DNA of 64,000 nt, from contig JAJFGL010000008.1 in the NCBI GenBank assembly GCA_021776135.1, forward strand, positions 1-64,000, read 5' to 3'. The DNA is from Kiloniellaceae bacterium (GTDB lineage Bacteria > Pseudomonadota > Alphaproteobacteria > Kiloniellales > J153). Position numbers and translations under genes: made by a program. Positions 29,995 to 41,367 of this stretch are shown in pieces (positions within the stretch are counted from its first letter, which is position 1; every line of letters begins with the position of its first letter). The notes beneath the pieces are model-generated. The model made no database searches. It was not told the origin of the DNA and was given only the letters and a program-made list of their open reading frames with translations.

Positions 29995-30470
29995 CAGGAA
30001 GCCTCGTAAGTTCCAGACTTGCCGCCGGATTTGTGTGTCAGGCGGATATCGGTTATCCGCATGCCGCGATCGGCGGCCTTGCACATGTCGTACACGGTCA
30101 GCGCCGCCACGGCGACGGCGGTCAGGGCCTCCATCTCGATCCCCGTGCGCCCGGTCAGGGCGCAGGTCGCGGCGATATCGACCGCGTTCCGGTCCGGCGC
30201 CAGGCTCAACTCCAGGGTGACCGAAGTCAGTGCCAGGGGATGGCAGAGCGGGATCAGATCGGGGGTGCGCTTGGCGCCCATGATACCGGCCAGGCGGGCG
30301 ACCGAAAGCACGTCGCCCTTGGCCACCGCGCCATCGCGAATCTTGGCCAGGGTTTCCGGGGCCATGAGAATCGAGCCCTTGGCGGCCGCCACGCGCTTGG
30401 TTTCGGCCTTGGCCGACACATCGACCATGACCGCTTTGCCCTCCGTGTCGAAATGGGTGAAGTCAGCCAT
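29994..30470 (-). CDS. moaC: Cyclic pyranopterin monophosphate synthase
   Basis: MoaC carries out the second half of the first step of molybdenum cofactor synthesis after MoaA. The 158-residue protein shows the family pattern [34 protein letters not shown] and [26 protein letters not shown] with the catalytic lysines near [13 protein letters not shown]. It overlaps trpC by eight bases at its start and moeA by one base at its end, so it is part of the trpGDC-moaC-moeA transcription unit. Confidence 0.96.
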   Translation of the reverse strand: MADFTHFDTEGKAVMVDVSAKAETKRVAAAKGSILMAPETLAKIRDGAVAKGDVLSVARLAGIMGAKRTPDLIPLCHPLALTSVTLELSLAPDRNAVDIAATCALTGRTGIEMEALTAVAVAALTVYDMCKAADRGMRITDIRLTHKSGGKSGTYEAS

Positions 30471-31266
30471 GGACGGTCTCTCCCAACAGACGCGCGGTCG
30501 CGGCGGCCACGTCGTCTTGGCGCATGAGGGATTCGCCGATCAGGAAGGCGGCGGTCCCGGCGGCGCGCAGCCGTTCCAAATCCGCGCGGGTGGAAAAGCC
30601 GCTCTCGGCGACCATGAGGCGGTCCTTGGGGATGAGGGGCGCCAGGGTCTCGCTGGTGCGCAGATCCACCTCCAGGGTTTTCAGGTTGCGGTTGTTGATG
30701 CCGATCAGCGGCGATGAGAGTTTCAAGGCGCGTTCCAGCTCGGCGGCGTCGTGGACCTCGATCAAGACATCCATGTTCAAGGCCCGCGCGCTGGCTTCCA
30801 GTTCCGCCGCCTGGGTATCGCCGAGGGCGGCCATGATGAGCAGGATGCAGTCGGCGCCCAGGGCGCGCGATTCGGCGATCTGATAGGGGTCGAGCATGAA
30901 ATCCTTACGCAAAACCGGTAACTCGGCCGCCGCCCGCGCGGCCACGAGATGGGCGTCTTCGCCCTGAAAGTAGGGCGTGTCGGTCAAGACCGAAAGGCAG
31001 GTGGCGCCGCCGCTCTGGTACGCCTTGGCCAAGGATGGCGGATCGAAATCGGGCCGGATCAGGCCCTTGCTGGGAGAGGCCTTCTTGAGTTCGCAAATCA
31101 GGCCGAAATGTCCGGCCTCGACGCGCCGGGCCAAGGCTTTGTGGAAGCCGCGCGGCGGCGGCGCGGCTTTGGCCCGGTCCTCGACCTCGCTCAGGCCGGT
31201 GCGCGCCTTGCGGGCCTGGACCTCCTTGGCCTTGTCGGCGCAGATGCGGGTCAGGACATCGCTCAT
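30463..31266 (-). CDS. trpC: Indole-3-glycerol phosphate synthase
   Basis: A stand-alone IGPS (267 residues) of tryptophan synthesis. The (beta/alpha)8 barrel shows [17 protein letters not shown] (catalytic Lys and substrate phosphate loop), [36 protein letters not shown], and [13 protein letters not shown]. It begins 2 bases after the trpD stop and overlaps moaC by eight bases. Confidence 0.97.
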   Translation of the reverse strand: MSDVLTRICADKAKEVQARKARTGLSEVEDRAKAAPPPRGFHKALARRVEAGHFGLICELKKASPSKGLIRPDFDPPSLAKAYQSGGATCLSVLTDTPYFQGEDAHLVAARAAAELPVLRKDFMLDPYQIAESRALGADCILLIMAALGDTQAAELEASARALNMDVLIEVHDAAELERALKLSSPLIGINNRNLKTLEVDLRTSETLAPLIPKDRLMVAESGFSTRADLERLRAAGTAAFLIGESLMRQDDVAAATARLLGETVHG

Positions 31267-31268
31267 GG

Positions 31269-32285
31269 CTAGGGCCTGTTGGTGAAGGCGGCGAGGCGGT
31301 CCAAGACCCGCCCGGCGTCGCCGCTGTCTATGGCCTGGATAGCCATGGCGGCGCCTTCTTTCAAATCTTCGGTCTTGCCCGCTACGATCAGGGCGGCGGC
31401 GCTGGAGAAGACCACGATGTCCCTGAAGGGCCCGCGCTCGCCCTTCAGCATGGCGCGTAGAACCTCGGCGTTATGGGCCGCGTCTCCACCCTTGAGGTCG
31501 GCCAGCTTGGCGGCCGGCAGGGCGGCCTGGTCCGGCGTCACCTCGAAAGTCGAGATTTGGCCGTCCTTCAGTTCGGCGACCAGGGAGGCGCCGGTGGTGG
31601 AGAGCTCGTCCAAACCGCCGGCGCCGTGGACGACCCAGGCCCGCTCATGGCCCAGTTCCTTCAAGACCTGGGCCAGGGGCTCGACCCAAGCGGGGGAAAA
31701 GACGCCAATTATCTGGCGCTTGACCCGGGCCGGGTTGGACAGGGGGCCGAGCAAATTGAAAATGGTCCGGGTGCCGAGTTCGACCCGTGCCGGACCGACA
31801 TGGCGCATGGCGCTGTGATGGCGCGGGGCCATGAGGAAGGTGATACCGATTTCATGCAGGGCAGCCTGAACCAAACTCATATCGGCGTCGATGTTCACGC
31901 CCAGGGCGCTCAGCACGTCGGCGGCGCCGCTCTTGGACGACAGCGCCCGGTTGCCATGCTTGGCCACCGGCACTCCGCAGGCCGCGACCACGAAGGCACT
32001 GGCCGAGGAAACGTTATAGGTGCCCTTGGCGTCGCCGCCGGTGCCGCAGGTGTCGATGGCGCCGGGGGGCGCCTCGATGGTCAGCATTTTGGCGCGCATG
32101 GCGCGGGCCGCGCCGGTGATTTCCTCGACCGTTTCGCCGCGCACCCGCAGGGCCATGAGGAAGCCGCCCATCTGGGCCGGGGTGGCGTCGCCCGACATGA
32201 TGATGCCGAAGGCTTGCTCGGCCTGGACGCCGTCGAGGGCCTTGCCCTCGGCGACGATCCCCAGAAGCGCTTTAAGGTCGCTCAT
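31269..32285 (-). CDS. trpD: Anthranilate phosphoribosyltransferase
   Basis: Transfers phosphoribose from PRPP to anthranilate. The 338-residue protein has the PRPP-binding [17 protein letters not shown] motif and [20 protein letters not shown] for anthranilate. It overlaps trpG by four bases, consistent with trpGDC being translated from one mRNA. Confidence 0.97.
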   Translation of the reverse strand: MSDLKALLGIVAEGKALDGVQAEQAFGIIMSGDATPAQMGGFLMALRVRGETVEEITGAARAMRAKMLTIEAPPGAIDTCGTGGDAKGTYNVSSASAFVVAACGVPVAKHGNRALSSKSGAADVLSALGVNIDADMSLVQAALHEIGITFLMAPRHHSAMRHVGPARVELGTRTIFNLLGPLSNPARVKRQIIGVFSPAWVEPLAQVLKELGHERAWVVHGAGGLDELSTTGASLVAELKDGQISTFEVTPDQAALPAAKLADLKGGDAAHNAEVLRAMLKGERGPFRDIVVFSSAAALIVAGKTEDLKEGAAMAIQAIDSGDAGRVLDRLAAFTNRP

Positions 32286-32890
32286 ACCGCCACGGCTTGG
32301 CGCGGCAGCCCGGTCACATTATGGCCGGCCACGGCCAGAAAGTTGGCGAGCAAGGCGTGGCCGTGTTCCGAGGCGATGCTTTCGGGATGGAATTGGACGC
32401 CGAATACGGGCAAGTCGGCGTGCATTATGCCCATGATAACGCCGTCGCCGGTTTCCGCGGTTATCTTCAGGCAACCAGGCAGGTTGTCGCGGGCCAATTC
32501 CAGGGAGTGATAGCGCGTCGCCATGAAGGGCGAGGGCAGATCGGCGAAAATACCGCTGCCATCGTGGGTGACCGCGCTCAACTTGCCGTGCATGCAGACC
32601 GGCGCCCGCGTGACCTTGCCGCCATAGGCTTGCCCGATGGACTGGTGCCCCAGGCAGACGCCGAGCAAGGGCACCTGCCCGGTGGCCGCGCGCACCAGGT
32701 CCAGGCAAATACCCGCCCGGTCCGGATCGCAAGGTCCGGGCGAGATCACGATGCCCTGGGGCCGCTTCTCCAGAACTTCCGCCACCTGGATGGCGTCATT
32801 GCGCCAAACCTCGACTTCCGCGCCCAGTTCGCCCAGGAAGTGGTACAGGTTGTAGGTGAAGCTATCGTAGTTATCGATCAGGACAAACAT
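32282..32890 (-). CDS. trpG: Anthranilate synthase glutamine amidotransferase component
   Basis: TrpG supplies ammonia to TrpE. The 202-residue class I amidotransferase has the nucleophilic Cys in [17 protein letters not shown] and the His-Glu pair in GVQFHPESI. In related genomes trpG follows trpE directly; here its partner trpE ends at 34785, 1.9 kb away, with two plus-strand genes between. The promoter for trpGDC must therefore lie in 32891-33078, where no attenuator-type leader peptide was seen. Confidence 0.96.
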   Translation of the reverse strand: MFVLIDNYDSFTYNLYHFLGELGAEVEVWRNDAIQVAEVLEKRPQGIVISPGPCDPDRAGICLDLVRAATGQVPLLGVCLGHQSIGQAYGGKVTRAPVCMHGKLSAVTHDGSGIFADLPSPFMATRYHSLELARDNLPGCLKITAETGDGVIMGIMHADLPVFGVQFHPESIASEHGHALLANFLAVAGHNVTGLPRQAVAV

Positions 32891-33009
32891 ATCAGCGCCT
32901 TATGGGCAGTACTTACGGTTAGGAATAGGCCGTCTCCGACTATATATATCAGCTAGAAACGGCGGACGGAAGCGAAGCCGCACCGCATACCCTTCCCGTG
33001 GTTTCTTAT

Positions 33010-33035
33010 GTCACCCCCGCGAAAGCGGGCATGAC
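33010..33035. repeat. REP-like palindrome
   Basis: A short intergenic inverted repeat: GTCA...CCCGC-GAAA-GCGGG...TGAC. This CCCGCGAAAGCGGG core is a dispersed intergenic element seen across alphaproteobacterial genomes. It sits between trpG and the merR promoter. A T-run does not follow closely, so it is less likely to be an intrinsic terminator. Confidence 0.65.
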
Positions 33036-33078
33036 GGGCTTTTCGTCGGGGCCTATGGCTTCTATCGATTCCCTTGCC

Positions 33079-33109
33079 TTGACCTTCTAGTAACTAGAAG
33101 GTTTATTTT
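33079..33109 (+). promoter_or_regulatory. MerR-family (CueR-type) promoter and operator
   Basis: A -35 TTGACC (33079-33084) and a -10 TATTTT (33104-33109) are separated by 19 bases, the over-long spacing typical of promoters that MerR regulators activate by DNA distortion. Between them lies a perfect palindrome of 10-base arms around one central base (33082-33102), with ACCTTCTAGT as the left arm. It precedes merR by about 30 bases, indicating autoregulation. Confidence 0.85.
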
Positions 33110-33140
33110 AAGCCAGGAAATTAAGTCGAGAGGTGACACC

Positions 33141-33551
33141 ATGCAAATCGGCGCCGTGGCGCGCAAATCCGGCGTGCCGGCCAAGACCATTCGCTATTAC
33201 GAAAGCGTGGGCCTGATCGCGGCGGCGCGGCGCGAGGCCAGCGGGTATCGCTCTTACGGGGACCCGGACGTTGAAACCCTGCGGTTCATCCAGCGCGCCC
33301 GCGGCCTCGGTTTCTCGGTCCGGCAGGTGGGCGATCTTCTGGCCCTGTGGCAGGATCGCGCCCGGCACAGCGCCCAGGTCAAGGCCCTGTCGATCGAGCA
33401 TTTGGCGGAGATCGAGGCCAAGATCGCCGCCCTCCAAGGCATGCGCGATACCCTGGAACACTTGATCGAAGGCTGCCAAGGCGACGATCGTCCCGAGTGC
33501 CCCATTCTGGCCGATCTCGCCGGGTCGAGCGGCGCCGAAACCGTTAAGTAA
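33141..33551 (+). CDS. cueR: CueR/HmrR-type copper-responsive MerR regulator
   Basis: A 136-residue MerR-family activator. The winged helix (IGAVARKSGVPAKTIRYYESVGL) is followed by a long coiled coil. Ser77 (RHSAQVK) marks monovalent-ion sensors, and Cys112 and Cys120 in CQGDDRPECPIL are at the same positions as the Cu(I) ligands of E. coli CueR. Cu(I), Ag(I) or Au(I) sensing is therefore likely. No copper ATPase or oxidase gene is adjacent, so its targets other than itself are elsewhere. Confidence 0.88.
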   Translation: MQIGAVARKSGVPAKTIRYYESVGLIAAARREASGYRSYGDPDVETLRFIQRARGLGFSVRQVGDLLALWQDRARHSAQVKALSIEHLAEIEAKIAALQGMRDTLEHLIEGCQGDDRPECPILADLAGSSGAETVK

Positions 33552-33641
33552 TCCCCAGGTTTAAGCGGTCATACTCACCGGCTGGACTGTCGGCCACGGG
33601 ACCGCCCGTGCTAGGCTAGGCTAGCTGATTCGGAACGAACC

Positions 33642-34775
33642 ATGACTCGCGCTATAGAAAAACGGCCCAAAACCACCAAAACCAAGCCGGCACGCAAGGC
33701 TTACGCCGCGCCGCGCTGGCGTCAATTTGGCACGGTGGCGGGGGTTTTGGCTTTGACTCTCTTCATGGGCGGCCTGGCCGGCGCCCATCTGGCGCTCTCA
33801 TCGGTTTCGACTGACCTCATGCCCGCGTCCCGGACCGCGATCGAGCCCGGCGTAAGTTCGATCATGCTGGCGATCGAGCCTGACGAGCCGGATGAGGCGG
33901 CCATGGCCCGTATCTACGAGGAACCCTTGGCAAGCGCCCTGCGCGAAGCCGCCGCCGATGCGGAGGTGGTCCTGGCCAGCCTGCCCGCGCCCGTTATACC
34001 CAAATTGATACCCGCCCGCCGCCCGCCGCTTTGGCAGCGTTATGCCGTGCCGGTTTCGGTGCGGGCGGGTCAGCCCATGATCGCCATCGTGTTGGACGAT
34101 GTGGGCCTGAGCCGGGCCATGGCCCGGCGCGCGATTGCCTTGCCGGCGCCGCTTACCCTGTCGTTCATGACCTACGCCAAGGACTTGCGGCGCTATACTG
34201 CCGAGGCCCGCGCGGCGGGCCATGAGTTGATGCTGCATGTGCCCATGGAGCCCAGTAGCGCGGCCTACGATGCCGGCCCCAAGGTCTTGCGGAATGACAT
34301 GTCCAAGGATGAAATCGCCCGGCGCCTGGAATGGGGATTGAACCGCTTCGAAGGCTATGTCGGCATCAATAATCACATGGGCAGCAAGTTTACCGCCGCG
34401 TCCGGGGGCGTGTCTCAGGTCATGCGCGCGTTACGGGCGCGCGATCTTCTGTTTTTGGATTCGGTGACCTCGGGACGCAGCATCGCTTGGCAGACCGCGG
34501 CGGCCAGCGGCGTTCCGGTTGCCCGGCGCGATATTTTTCTAGACCACGATTGGCGCAATGCGGACTCGATCGCGGATCAACTGGTAGCCCTGGAGCGTAT
34601 CGCGCGCCGGCGCGGCTACGCGGTCGGGATCGGACATCCCCATCGCCTGACCCTGGATATTCTGGCCAAGTGGCTGCCCGAGGCGCGCCGGCGTGGGATC
34701 GCCCTGGTCCCCATAAGCGCCATCGTCACTAAGCAGACAGAACTTGCCCAAGGCGCCGCCGGCACGGCGGGTTGA
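33642..34775 (+). CDS. Divergent polysaccharide deacetylase family protein
   Basis: A 377-residue protein with a short basic cytoplasmic N-terminus, one membrane segment (residues ~28-50), a low-complexity linker to about residue 135, and a divergent polysaccharide deacetylase domain (MIAIVLDDVGLSRAMARRAI, ELMLHVPMEP, YVGINNHMGSKFTA, FLDSVTSGRSIAW, YAVGIGHPH). The Asp-Asp and His-Met-Gly-Ser segments mark the DUF610/YibQ-like family, believed to act on periplasmic glycans; the substrate is not known. It is convergent with trpE, ten bases apart. Confidence 0.85.
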   Translation: MTRAIEKRPKTTKTKPARKAYAAPRWRQFGTVAGVLALTLFMGGLAGAHLALSSVSTDLMPASRTAIEPGVSSIMLAIEPDEPDEAAMARIYEEPLASALREAAADAEVVLASLPAPVIPKLIPARRPPLWQRYAVPVSVRAGQPMIAIVLDDVGLSRAMARRAIALPAPLTLSFMTYAKDLRRYTAEARAAGHELMLHVPMEPSSAAYDAGPKVLRNDMSKDEIARRLEWGLNRFEGYVGINNHMGSKFTAASGGVSQVMRALRARDLLFLDSVTSGRSIAWQTAAASGVPVARRDIFLDHDWRNADSIADQLVALERIARRRGYAVGIGHPHRLTLDILAKWLPEARRRGIALVPISAIVTKQTELAQGAAGTAG

Positions 34776-34784
34776 ACATAATAC

Positions 34785-36293
34785 TCAGTTCTTTCCCGAG
34801 GCGAAGGCGACCGCGGCTTCGGCGGCGCGGATGAGGGCGCGGGCCTTGTTGCGGGTTTCCTGGTATTCCGCCTCCGGGTCGCTGTCGGCGACGACGCCGC
34901 CGCCGGCCTGCACGTACATGGTCTCGTCCTTGACCACCGCCGTGCGCAAGGCGATGCAGGTATCCATATCGCCATTGGCGCCGAAATACCCGACCGCGCC
35001 GGCGTAGATGCCGCGCCGTTCCGGCTCCAGCTCATCGATGATTTCCATGGCCCGCACCTTGGGGGCGCCGGAGACCGTACCGGCGGGAAAACCCGCGATC
35101 AGGGCGGCCAGGGCATCGTACTCGGGACTAAGCTCGCCCTCGACGTTGGAAACGATGTGCATGACATGGCTGTAACGCTCGATTTTAAAACGCTCGGTCA
35201 CCCTGACGCTGCCGATTTTGGAAACCCGGCCGGTATCGTTGCGCCCCAGATCGAGGAGCATGAGGTGCTCGGCCTGCTCCTTCGGGTCGGCGAGCAGTTC
35301 TTCCCCCAGGGCTTCGTCTTCCTCGGCCGTCGCGCCGCGCGGCCGGGTTCCGGCGATAGGCCGGATGGTGACTTTTTTACCCCGGACCCGGACCAGGATT
35401 TCCGGGCTGGACCCGACAATCGAAAACCCGCCGAAATCCAGAAAGAAAAGAAATGGCGAAGGATTGAGGCGGCGCAGGGAACGGTACAGCGACAAGGGCG
35501 GTAACGCGAAGGGCACTTGGAATCTCTGGCTGGGAACGATCTGAAAGGCGTCGCCGGCCCGGATGTAGGCTTTCGCGGCTTCGACCATGGCGCGGTAGGA
35601 GTCCGGCGAGACGTTCGAGACCGGTTCCGGCAAGGCCGCGGCCGGACCCGCCGGTTTACGCGCGATCGGGGCGGCGAACTCTATGTCGTCCAAGGCTTTC
35701 TTTACATGCAGGTAGGCCGCGTCGTAGGCCGCGCGCGCCGCGATTCCGGGTTTCGGCCAGACCGGGGTGAAGAGGGTTATGACGTCTTCGAGCCGGTCGA
35801 AGACCGCGATGATGGTGGGCCGCACGAACATGGCGTCGGGAACGCCCAGGACATCGGGGTTGGCGTCGGGCAGGCGCTCCATGAGGCGCACCGTGTCGTA
35901 GCCCAGATAGCCGATCAGGGCGCTGGCCATGGGCGGCGTGCCGGGGGGCAGGTCTATGCGCGATTCCTCGACCAGGGCGCGTAAGGAGTCCAGGGCGGCT
36001 TCGGCGCAGGGCTCGAATTCGCTGTCTTGGCGCTCGGCGTTGCGGTTGATCTCGGCTTTATCGCCGTGGCACCGCCAGATTATGTCGGGTTTGATGCCGA
36101 TGAAGGAATAGCGGCCGATGGTCTTGCCGCCCTCGACGGATTCGAACAGCGAAGAGTTGGCTTGACCGCCGGCCAGCTTGATAAACACCGAAACCGGCGT
36201 TTCCAAGTCCGCGATCAGGGCCGTGAAGACAACCTGGGCTTTCCCGGCATCGTAATCCGCCGCGAAGCCATCGAAGGCGGGTAAGACTTCCAT
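34785..36293 (-). CDS. trpE: Anthranilate synthase component I
   Basis: The chorismate-using subunit of anthranilate synthase, 502 residues. An N-terminal regulatory part is followed by the chorismate-binding domain with VGSSPEILVRV, IAGTRPRGAT, LLDLGRNDTGRVSKIGSV and FPAGTVSGAPKVRAMEII. The start is ATG 36293 (MEVLPAFDGF); a further in-frame 99 codons upstream are ppiD read in another frame. It lies 28 bases after ppiD, so the two are probably cotranscribed. Confidence 0.96.
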   Translation of the reverse strand: MEVLPAFDGFAADYDAGKAQVVFTALIADLETPVSVFIKLAGGQANSSLFESVEGGKTIGRYSFIGIKPDIIWRCHGDKAEINRNAERQDSEFEPCAEAALDSLRALVEESRIDLPPGTPPMASALIGYLGYDTVRLMERLPDANPDVLGVPDAMFVRPTIIAVFDRLEDVITLFTPVWPKPGIAARAAYDAAYLHVKKALDDIEFAAPIARKPAGPAAALPEPVSNVSPDSYRAMVEAAKAYIRAGDAFQIVPSQRFQVPFALPPLSLYRSLRRLNPSPFLFFLDFGGFSIVGSSPEILVRVRGKKVTIRPIAGTRPRGATAEEDEALGEELLADPKEQAEHLMLLDLGRNDTGRVSKIGSVRVTERFKIERYSHVMHIVSNVEGELSPEYDALAALIAGFPAGTVSGAPKVRAMEIIDELEPERRGIYAGAVGYFGANGDMDTCIALRTAVVKDETMYVQAGGGVVADSDPEAEYQETRNKARALIRAAEAAVAFASGKN

Positions 36294-36321
36294 CGCTCCT
36301 AGCGGGTTTTGTCCACAGGCC

Positions 36322-38193
36322 CTAGTACCCGGCCAAGACGTTATCGATCGCGGCTTGATCGATCGTGACCCCATACTCGCCGCGCAGGGTGGCGACGAAC
36401 TGTTCCAGAAGGTCGTTTCGCATGGCGTTGGATAGGCCTTCGCGCAGGGCCTCGACTTCGGTTTTCTTGCTCGCCGGGTCGATTTTAGTGACCGCCACCA
36501 ACTGAAGGATGATGTGGCTGTCGGTTCCCGCGACCGTATCGACCTCGCCGGGCGAGAGGTTAAAGAGTTTACTGGTGAGGGCCGGGGCAAAGCTACGGGA
36601 AGGGTCGCTTTCGAAGCGCGAAAAGGACTGTGTGATATCGACTTCGTAGCCGGTCTCGGCGCCGAGTTCGTCGAGGCTCGCGCCCAGGCGGACGCGCTCG
36701 GCCAGGGCCAAGGCGATCTCGCGTGCCTTTTCCGCGCGCCGGGCGTCCTGCCACAGTTTAACGACCTCGTCGCGCACCTCGCCGAGCGGGCGAAGCTGAG
36801 ACGATGTCACGCTGTTGACGTTCAGGATAAAGAAGTCGCCGCCGCTGGTTTCGGTCATGAGGCTGTCCTGGCCGGGCGCCGTTTCGAAGGCGACCTCCAG
36901 GAAGCGCTCGGGCGGAAATCCTTCCACCGGCTTGCCCTGGCTGTCGTTACCATCGCGGCCGATAGCCGCGATGCGCCGCACCTCCAGGTTCAGGCTTCCC
37001 GCCGCTTCGTTGAGCGAGGCGCCCGAGGCCAGTTCGTCATCGAGTTGGTTGGCGAGGGAAACCATGCTGTCGATGGCGCGCGACATGGCCATTTCCTTGG
37101 TCAGCTCCTCGCGGACCTCTTCTAAATTGGCCTCCACGCCGGGCTGGATTTTCCGCACGCGCAGGATATGCCAGCCGAAACTGGTTTCGAAAGGCGCGCC
37201 GATCCCGCCTTGCGCGAGATCGTAGGCGGCGCCGCTCAAGCCTTCCGGCAAGCTGTCGGGCTCTATGGCGCCCAGGTCCACGGGCGCTTCGCCGGTCAGT
37301 TCCTGCGCGACCGTTTCGAAACTGGCGCCTTCGCTCAAGCGGTCCATGGCCGCTTTCGCGGCGTCTTCGTCGTCGAACACGATCTGGTCCACGTCGCGCC
37401 GCTCAGGTGTCGCGAAATCGTTTCGCCGCGTCTCGAATTCCTGCTCCACGTCGGAGTCCGAGACCGAGACCTCGGCGGCCAGGTCTTCGGCGCGCAGGTG
37501 AACATAGGCGATGGCCCGGTATTCCGGCGCCATGAATTCGTTGGAAAATTCCTGGTGAAAAGCCTGAAGCGCCGGTTCGTCGGGCGCCGGCAGATCGACG
37601 ATTGAAACGTTGGGCACCCGCAACATGCGTGCGGTCCGGGTTTCCTCCCGGTAGGAATAGAGCGTTTCCGCGAGCAGACGCGGCGCCGTACCGGATTGGG
37701 AAACCGCGCCAACCAAATGCTGACGCTGGATATCGCGGCGCATGCCTTGGATAAACTCCTGCTCGCCTATATTCGCCCTTTGAAGCGTTTGAATGAAGCG
37801 GTTCCGGTCGAACTGGCCGGTGCTGTTCTTGAATTCCGGTTCTTCAGCGATTTGCCGCTTAATCAAATCGTCCGAAACGGCGATGCCAAGTTCCGCGATC
37901 TTCCGGTCGAACAAGGCGCCCCCCACCATCTGCTCGACCACGCGATCGACCACGCCAAGGGCCCGCGCTTGCTCGATATCGAAGCGGCTGCCCAGGCGGG
38001 CGCTGAGGCGGTTCACTTCGCGGGTCAGGTTCCTGGAGAACTCCCGCGGCCCGATCTCCAGATCGCCAACCGTCGCGATGGGGGCGTCGGGTTGGGTTGC
38101 CTGGAAGACATCGCCAATGCCCCAGACCGCGAAGCTGGCGATAAGAACGCCGAAAATGGCGAAAGTGACGATCTTAATGACGATTTTGCGCAT
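36322..38193 (-). CDS. ppiD: PpiD/SurA-type periplasmic peptidyl-prolyl isomerase
   Basis: A membrane-anchored periplasmic chaperone, 623 residues. A single N-terminal membrane segment (residues ~5-28, IVTFAIFGVLIASFAVWGIGD) is followed by a SurA_N-like helical domain, a parvulin domain (DLAQGGIGAPFETSFGWHILRVRKI) and a second, degenerate parvulin-like region near the C-terminus. The order ppiD-trpE is common in alphaproteobacteria. Divergent from tpiA across 230 bases. Confidence 0.92.
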   Translation of the reverse strand: MRKIVIKIVTFAIFGVLIASFAVWGIGDVFQATQPDAPIATVGDLEIGPREFSRNLTREVNRLSARLGSRFDIEQARALGVVDRVVEQMVGGALFDRKIAELGIAVSDDLIKRQIAEEPEFKNSTGQFDRNRFIQTLQRANIGEQEFIQGMRRDIQRQHLVGAVSQSGTAPRLLAETLYSYREETRTARMLRVPNVSIVDLPAPDEPALQAFHQEFSNEFMAPEYRAIAYVHLRAEDLAAEVSVSDSDVEQEFETRRNDFATPERRDVDQIVFDDEDAAKAAMDRLSEGASFETVAQELTGEAPVDLGAIEPDSLPEGLSGAAYDLAQGGIGAPFETSFGWHILRVRKIQPGVEANLEEVREELTKEMAMSRAIDSMVSLANQLDDELASGASLNEAAGSLNLEVRRIAAIGRDGNDSQGKPVEGFPPERFLEVAFETAPGQDSLMTETSGGDFFILNVNSVTSSQLRPLGEVRDEVVKLWQDARRAEKAREIALALAERVRLGASLDELGAETGYEVDITQSFSRFESDPSRSFAPALTSKLFNLSPGEVDTVAGTDSHIILQLVAVTKIDPASKKTEVEALREGLSNAMRNDLLEQFVATLRGEYGVTIDQAAIDNVLAGY

Positions 38194-38422
38194 ATTTCCG
38201 TTTGAATCCGATTGTGCGGCAGGGTGGAATTCTTGCCTCGTAACGCTATATGGCGGCGGCGCGGCATCTTAGAAAGACCCTAGCCGCCCGGCAACAAGGA
38301 AAGCCGCCCAGCAGCTGGGAAAAACAGGCTCCGCGTCCGGCGCTTGGCCCCGGCGTGCCAGCGTGTTAGTACCCGTTTCCGAAGCCAAAAGACAGGGTTT
38401 CAGGGTATTTTCGAGGTCTCCC

Positions 38423-39169
38423 ATGGCGCGTCAGCTTATCGCCGGCAACTGGAAAATGAACGGGTTATCCGGCCCCGGATCGGAACTGGCCAAGGACCTG
38501 GCGGCGCGGGCCAAGGCCGGAACCCCGCCGGGGACCGAGCTGTTGGTGTGCCCGCCGGCCCCGCTTTTGTTTCAAGTCGCCGGGATTCTCAAGGGAACCG
38601 GCATTGCCTTGGGCGGCCAGGATTGCCATGGCGCGGCCAGCGGCGCCCATACCGGGGATATCAGCGCCGCCATGCTGGCCGATGCCGGCTGCGGCTATGT
38701 CCTCGCCGGCCACTCCGAACGGCGCGCCGATCACCATGAAAGCGATACCGCGGTCAAGGCCAAGGCGGCGGCGGCCCAGGCCGCCGGCCTGACCCCCATC
38801 GTCTGTGTCGGCGAAACGCAAGACCAGCGCCGGGCCGGCGCCGCCCTGGACGTGATCGAAGCCCAGGTCAGGGGTTCCGTGCCAGAAACTCCCGGTGCGG
38901 GCCTGGCGATCGCCTATGAGCCGGTTTGGGCCATAGGCACGGGCCTGACGGCCAAGCCCTCCGATGTCGGGGAGGTTCATGGCCATATCCGGGGCCTGTT
39001 GAAAACCCTGTTCGGGCCGGAGGCGGGGGCGGCGATCCGCATCCTCTACGGCGGTTCGGTCAAGCCCGCCAACGCGGCGGAACTCCTGGCGGTAGCGGAC
39101 GTGGATGGCGCCCTGGTTGGGGGGGCGAGCCTGTCGGCGGACGATTTTTGGGCCATCGCGGCCAGATGA
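38423..39169 (+). CDS. tpiA: Triosephosphate isomerase
   Basis: Interconverts DHAP and glyceraldehyde 3-phosphate. The 248-residue barrel shows the Lys in IAGNWKMNG, the His in VLAGHSERR and the Glu in AYEPVWAIGTG, plus the phosphate loop LYGGSVKPANA. Start at ATG 38423; in-frame upstream codons give a tail with no resemblance to TIM. Confidence 0.97.
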   Translation: MARQLIAGNWKMNGLSGPGSELAKDLAARAKAGTPPGTELLVCPPAPLLFQVAGILKGTGIALGGQDCHGAASGAHTGDISAAMLADAGCGYVLAGHSERRADHHESDTAVKAKAAAAQAAGLTPIVCVGETQDQRRAGAALDVIEAQVRGSVPETPGAGLAIAYEPVWAIGTGLTAKPSDVGEVHGHIRGLLKTLFGPEAGAAIRILYGGSVKPANAAELLAVADVDGALVGGASLSADDFWAIAAR

Positions 39170-39243
39170 TCCTGGTGTGTCCGGCGCCAAGGACCTACAT
39201 AGCCACCCAGGGGCGGCCAAGACGATGAGGAAAGACGGCAACC

Positions 39244-39573
39244 ATGATTAACGTAGTACTCGCGATTCACCTCATGCTGGCGCTCGGCCTGATCGGGGTG
39301 GTCCTGCTTCAGCGGAGCGAAGGCGGCGGCCTGGGCATCGGCGGCGGCGGTGGCGGCGGTGGCGGCATGGGCGGTTTTCTGACCGGCCGCGGCACGGCCA
39401 ACCTCTTGACCCGCACGACGGCGGTTTTGGCCGCCTGCTTCATGGTGACCTCTATCGTGCTGAGCATCCTCGCCGGCCAGGGCCGCGAGCAGCGCTCCAT
39501 CATCGACGATATTCCGACCATCGGCGCCCCCGCCGAAACGGAACCGAGCGGACCCAGCGTCCCGGTTCAATAA
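39244..39573 (+). CDS. secG: Preprotein translocase subunit SecG
   Basis: Small SecYEG partner, 109 residues. Two membrane segments (residues ~3-21 and ~56-76) flank a cytoplasmic loop with LLQRSEGGGLG and a run of nine glycines, then TGRGTANLLTRTTA, the SecG consensus. The C-terminal tail (residues ~80-109) is acidic and Pro-rich as in other alphaproteobacteria. Order tpiA-secG-pyrG is conserved. Confidence 0.95.
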   Translation: MINVVLAIHLMLALGLIGVVLLQRSEGGGLGIGGGGGGGGGMGGFLTGRGTANLLTRTTAVLAACFMVTSIVLSILAGQGREQRSIIDDIPTIGAPAETEPSGPSVPVQ

Positions 39574-39661
39574 AGCAGAAAATGGACGGCGTTTGCCGGT
39601 TGGAAATTTTTGCACCGACGGGGCAAAGGAGGCTTGCCCGAAGCGCCGCTTGTCACGATAG

Positions 39662-41296
<1,635 letters not shown>

Positions 41297-41367
41297 GCGC
41301 GGTCTCAAGCCGCCCGGCCCGGCCCGGAGCTTCACGCCCTGGCCGATAAAGGAAAGCAGGAAGGCCC

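Noticed and set aside
32891..33078. Tryptophan attenuator before trpG
   Set aside because: No short leader frame with tandem Trp codons and no competing hairpins with a T-run.
36294..36590. A 99-codon in-frame extension upstream of trpE
   Set aside because: It is the 3' end of ppiD read in another frame, has no anthranilate synthase resemblance, and the ATG at 36293 gives the normal N-terminus.
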